In this document: piece by piece, positions 61,359 through 64,000 of the stretch
How positions within the stretch are numbered: the stretch's first letter is position 1
Layout: each line of letters opens with the position of its first letter
Assembly: GCA_965229115.1 (NCBI GenBank)
Contig: CBDDIR010000003.1
Span: 496,001-560,000 of the forward strand
DNA length: 64,000 bases
Origin: UBA7672 sp965229115
GTDB taxonomy: Bacteria > Pseudomonadota > Alphaproteobacteria > Caulobacterales > Hyphomonadaceae
Reading direction: 5' to 3'
The notes under the pieces: model-generated
Seen by the model: the letters and a program-made list of their open reading frames with translations, nothing else
The model's database searches: none
Told to the model about the DNA's origin: nothing
Made by a program: the position numbers and the translations under genes

Positions 61359-61395
61359 GGCCCTGCATCATCCGTGATGCAGGGCCTTTTGTTTT
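61359..61395 (+). terminator. Intrinsic terminator ending at the next ribosome binding site
   Basis: GGCCCTGCATCA (61359-61370) pairs with TGATGCAGGGCC (61375-61386) over TCCG, then TTTTGTTTT (61387-61395). The AAGGAG of the CbrC-family gene starts at 61397, two bases later, so the terminator lies in, or at the edge of, that gene's leader. Confidence 0.92.
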
Positions 61396-61408
61396 GAAGG
61401 AGACACGC

Positions 61409-61921
61409 GTGTCCGCAGACAAGCCGACATTCCGTTTTCATCCCGGCGCGTACGAGCGTGGCTCCCTGGTAAAGTCGAGTGATCCTTGCGATGCCTGCGG
61501 CAAGCCAAGCGAATGGCTCTACAACAGCGTCGTCTATGTCGAGGGCGATGAGCCGCAAGTCTGCGTCCGCTGCATTGCCGATGGTTCGCTGATCAATCAT
61601 TTCTCAGGCGACTACCAGCTGCACGACGCCGACTTCGAACACGAAGTCGATGAAGCGATGGCCGAGGAAGTCATGCAGCGCACGCCCGGCTTCTCAACCT
61701 ACAACGCCTTCCAGTGGCCCGTGCGCGACGGCAAGCCGATGGTCTATGTCGGCCATGGCGATGAAGAGACGACATGGGCCAACCCGCACGCCGCCGAAGC
61801 CATCCGCCAACTCTGGGCTGATCGCGGCCAACCGCTGAAACCGGGGCAGAAAACGCCCTATGGCCTTGTGTTCCGCGAACTCGACCGCGATCGCTACACC
61901 GCAATCCTCGATCTCGACTGA
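61409..61921 (+). CDS. CbrC family (UPF0167) protein
   Basis: A 170-residue protein of the CbrC/UPF0167 family, originally noted for raised tolerance of colicin E2. Two CxxC pairs (DPCDACGKPSEW and VCVRCIADG) give a zinc-ribbon-like N-terminal half; a C-terminal YGLVFRELDRDRYTAI is typical. It starts at GTG 61409 with AAGGAG at 61397-61402. The role is unknown. An intrinsic terminator ends two bases before its ribosome binding site, so its expression needs readthrough or antitermination. Confidence 0.9.
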   Translation: MSADKPTFRFHPGAYERGSLVKSSDPCDACGKPSEWLYNSVVYVEGDEPQVCVRCIADGSLINHFSGDYQLHDADFEHEVDEAMAEEVMQRTPGFSTYNAFQWPVRDGKPMVYVGHGDEETTWANPHAAEAIRQLWADRGQPLKPGQKTPYGLVFRELDRDRYTAILDLD

Positions 61922-61924
61922 CGC

Positions 61925-62785
61925 TCAACGCGCCGCATTCTTCACGAACTCGTCGAGATAATCGCCTTCCTCGGCATCCGGCGCGCCCGTGAACCATGCG
62001 CCACGGATATGCCGCCGAATGGCGCTGCTCACCGTAGCCGATGCTGCTGAATGCCAGAGATAGGCATCGTGAAACAACACGTCGCCCGTCTCGCAATAAA
62101 TCGCCACTTCGCCACGCGCCTTCTCGAATGCCAGAGGCATCGGGATAGGCGGCGTCGCATCTGTATGCCCGCCAGCATCGCGTGAGCCCACGGGCAGGGC
62201 GATATTGTTCGCATTCACATGCGGCGCAGGCGTCGCCCAGCGATGGCTACCCGGCACGACGCGCAGGAAGCCATTCTCCGGACTGGTGCCATCAATGTGG
62301 ATCGTGAAAGCGGCAGACGGCCACACATCCAGCTGCGGCCCGCTCTGCCAGTCACTATGCCAGCCGATGCGCTTGTAGCCCGAAGCCAGATCCGCACGCG
62401 CATCCTGATAGACAACGCCAAAGCGCGAATGCTCGCGCAGATGTCCGTTCGGAATCCACCGCTCCATCAGCGATACAATGGCCGGGTGCAGAACCGACTG
62501 CCGCGTCACCGGCGCGATCTGCGTGATGTACTGCACATAGTTGGCAAAGCGATTGCCCGCCGCCGCATCGGTCAGGATCGAATTGCCGTGCTTCTCGGCC
62601 AGTTCGCCGTTGGCGACACGCGTCTGCGCCGCCGCGCACTCGTCCAGCATCCCCGCGAGTTCGCCGGTCGAATACAGCCCCCGCAGGATCGCGAAGCCAT
62701 GTCTGCGGAAGAATGCATCGAGATCGTCGAGCGCATCCGCGCCGAAGACGCCAAAATCCGGATCAATGCTGAGCGTGCCTTGCAT
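61925..62785 (-). CDS. Phytanoyl-CoA dioxygenase (PhyH) family protein
   Basis: A 286-residue Fe(II)/2-oxoglutarate dioxygenase of the PhyH family. The metal-binding HxD is His143-Asp145 in IGWHSDWQSGP, and the distal His is in DVLFHDAYLWHSA. A conserved Arg in RRHIRG probably binds 2-oxoglutarate. The substrate is unknown; the family hydroxylates a wide range of acids and small metabolites. ATG 62785 is preferred to TTG 62836. It converges on the CbrC-family gene three bases away. Confidence 0.9.
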   Translation of the reverse strand: MQGTLSIDPDFGVFGADALDDLDAFFRRHGFAILRGLYSTGELAGMLDECAAAQTRVANGELAEKHGNSILTDAAAGNRFANYVQYITQIAPVTRQSVLHPAIVSLMERWIPNGHLREHSRFGVVYQDARADLASGYKRIGWHSDWQSGPQLDVWPSAAFTIHIDGTSPENGFLRVVPGSHRWATPAPHVNANNIALPVGSRDAGGHTDATPPIPMPLAFEKARGEVAIYCETGDVLFHDAYLWHSAASATVSSAIRRHIRGAWFTGAPDAEEGDYLDEFVKNAAR

Positions 62786-62977
62786 GGCAAAACGGGCAGC
62801 ACGAAAGCGCGCGTTTGGCAACGGTCGCCGCCACAATTTGGGTGGGCGGCGCGCATGCGTGCGAGGGGCGGGCGCCTTGCGACAAAGCTGCTTTCGATAG
62901 AGAGAAACCAGGGCTGTTACACAGCGCGCGAATACTCCAGAGTTGCGCGGGGCATACTGGCGTGGCGAAGGGTGGGC

Positions 62978-64000
62978 ATGGGATTTTCGATCGACAATCT
63001 GCGCAGCCTTGGCGGCGTCGCCTTCGTGTTCGCAATCGCCTGGGCGCTGTCGAACAACCGTTCGAAGTTCCCCTGGCGCATCGTGCTCGTCGCCGTGGGT
63101 CTCGAGATCGCCCTGGCTGTCTCCATGTTCGCGCTACCGCCGCTGAGAGCCATTCTGGCGTGGGTTTCAGCCGGCATCGATGGATTGCAGGCCGCCACCG
63201 TCGAGGGCGCCAAGTTCGTATTCGGCTATCTCGCCGGCGGCGCAACGCCCTATCAGGTCACCAACCCTGAGAACACCACCGTCCTCGCCTTCGGCGTGCT
63301 GCCGCTGATCATCGTGGTGTCGGCGCTATCCGCGCTGCTGTGGCGCTGGGGCGTGCTCGAATGGGCGTGCCGGGGTCTCGGCTTTGTGCTGCGCAAGGCG
63401 ATGGGCATCAGCGGGCCATTGGGCCTCGCAACCGGTGCAAACATTTTCCTCGGCATGGTCGAAGCGCCCCTGATCGTGCGCCCATATCTGCTGAACATGT
63501 CGCGCGCCGATCTGTTCGTGATCATGACCACCGGCATGGCCACTATCGCCGGCACGGTGATGGCGCTCTACGCCTCCTTCCTCCACGGCACATCTCCAGA
63601 CGCCGCGGGCCACATCCTCATCGCATCTTTCATGGCCGCTCCCGGCTCCATCGCCATCGCGCGCGTGATGATGCCCACAGCCGAGATGGATCCCGGCATT
63701 GCGGCTGAAAAAGCGCCGCGGCTTTATCGCTCCTCCATGGATGCCTTCTCGCGCGGCGTGCAGGATGGCGTGAACATGCTGATCGCCGTCGTGGCCATGC
63801 TACTGGCCGCTGTCGCCTTCGTGGCGCTGGCCAACATGATCCTCGGCAATCTTCCGGATGTCGGCGGATCGCCGCTCACCATCGGCCGGGTCTTCGGCTG
63901 GATCTTTTCGCCCTTCATGTGGATGCTCGGCATTCCGTGGGATGACTCGCTCATCGCCGGCGAGCTGATGGGCACGAAAACGGCCCTCAACGAGCTGATC
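62978..64000 (+). CDS. NupC-type concentrative nucleoside transporter (partial)
   Basis: The first 341 codons of an inner-membrane transporter running off the right edge. Family motifs are visible: FGVLPLIIVVSALSALLWRW, ISGPLGLATGANIFLGMVEAPL (the nucleoside- and Na+-binding region), MTTGMATIAGTVMALY, and FMAAPGSIAIARVMMP. It imports nucleosides with H+ or Na+. The ATG at 62978 follows a GGTGGG. The C terminus lies beyond the window. Confidence 0.95.
   Translation, partial: MGFSIDNLRSLGGVAFVFAIAWALSNNRSKFPWRIVLVAVGLEIALAVSMFALPPLRAILAWVSAGIDGLQAATVEGAKFVFGYLAGGATPYQVTNPENTTVLAFGVLPLIIVVSALSALLWRWGVLEWACRGLGFVLRKAMGISGPLGLATGANIFLGMVEAPLIVRPYLLNMSRADLFVIMTTGMATIAGTVMALYASFLHGTSPDAAGHILIASFMAAPGSIAIARVMMPTAEMDPGIAAEKAPRLYRSSMDAFSRGVQDGVNMLIAVVAMLLAAVAFVALANMILGNLPDVGGSPLTIGRVFGWIFSPFMWMLGIPWDDSLIAGELMGTKTALNELI

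Overview
The window looks like core chromosome of a GC-rich alphaproteobacterium. The gene content (IlvB-IlvH-IlvC, LeuA with an alphaproteobacterial-style leucine leader, a MreBCD-PBP2-RodA rod cluster, an Mla-type lipid transporter, many small lipoproteins, and a polar-landmark-like coiled-coil protein) suggests Caulobacterales or Hyphomonadaceae; that placement is inference. There is no tRNA, rRNA, CRISPR array, phage gene or transposase that I can recognise. Genes are packed tightly on both strands, with many ATGA or GTGA start/stop overlaps and several convergent genes that share their stop codons.

Layout. 1-2262: branched-chain amino acid synthesis (ilvH, ilvC). 2263-6337: a palindromic element, a GNAT acetyltransferase, a rhomboid protease, a DUF3617 protein, a small outer-membrane protein and a DMT exporter. 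6525-8717: membrane pyrophosphatase. 8790-14906: FMN reductase with a divergent HxlR regulator, GDPD lipoprotein, SDR oxidoreductase, AraC regulator, lone receiver protein, VTT-domain membrane protein. 14967-16691: leucine-rich leader peptide and leuA. 16855-23196: an orphan ABC ATPase, an ABC-F protein, a secreted protein of unknown function, an EVE-domain protein, a lipoprotein and an MFS transporter carrying an inserted cadherin-like domain. 23496-29304: the rod-shape cluster mreB-mreC-mreD-pbp2-rodA, the last four genes coupled by overlaps. 29362-33207: NSS transporter, prolyl iminopeptidase and small membrane or lipoprotein genes. 33367-36911: an MlaEFD-type ABC lipid transporter with an auxiliary lipoprotein. 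36927-38870: a large membrane-anchored coiled-coil protein. 39652-46775: Hpt protein, glycine/leucine/threonine-rich lipoprotein, reductase/AraC divergent pair, Lrp/DMT divergent pair. 46841-52025: a nitroreductase, then a five-gene minus-strand operon of membrane proteins. 52169-58124: an alginate-export-type porin, divergent from an Rrf2 regulator followed by a complete sulfate ABC transporter. 58121-64000: exporters, a dienelactone-hydrolase-like protein, a CbrC-family protein, a phytanoyl-CoA dioxygenase-like protein and the start of a NupC-type nucleoside transporter.

The best candidate for an undescribed system is the five-gene operon at 47512-52025 (minus strand). It encodes a four-helix coiled-coil membrane protein, a membrane-anchored VWA-like protein, a MotA/TolQ/ExbB-like protein with a long coiled-coil tail, a single-span protein with an acidic residue in its membrane helix, and a small soluble protein. 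This is the parts list of an ion-driven stator with extra subunits, related in plan but not in content to Zorya, Tol and Mot. Other notable points are the MFS transporter with a periplasmic CADG-like insert, the leuA attenuator with mutually exclusive pairings, a three-codon upstream reading frame before the ABC-F gene, and an intrinsic terminator ending directly at the ribosome binding site of the CbrC-family gene.
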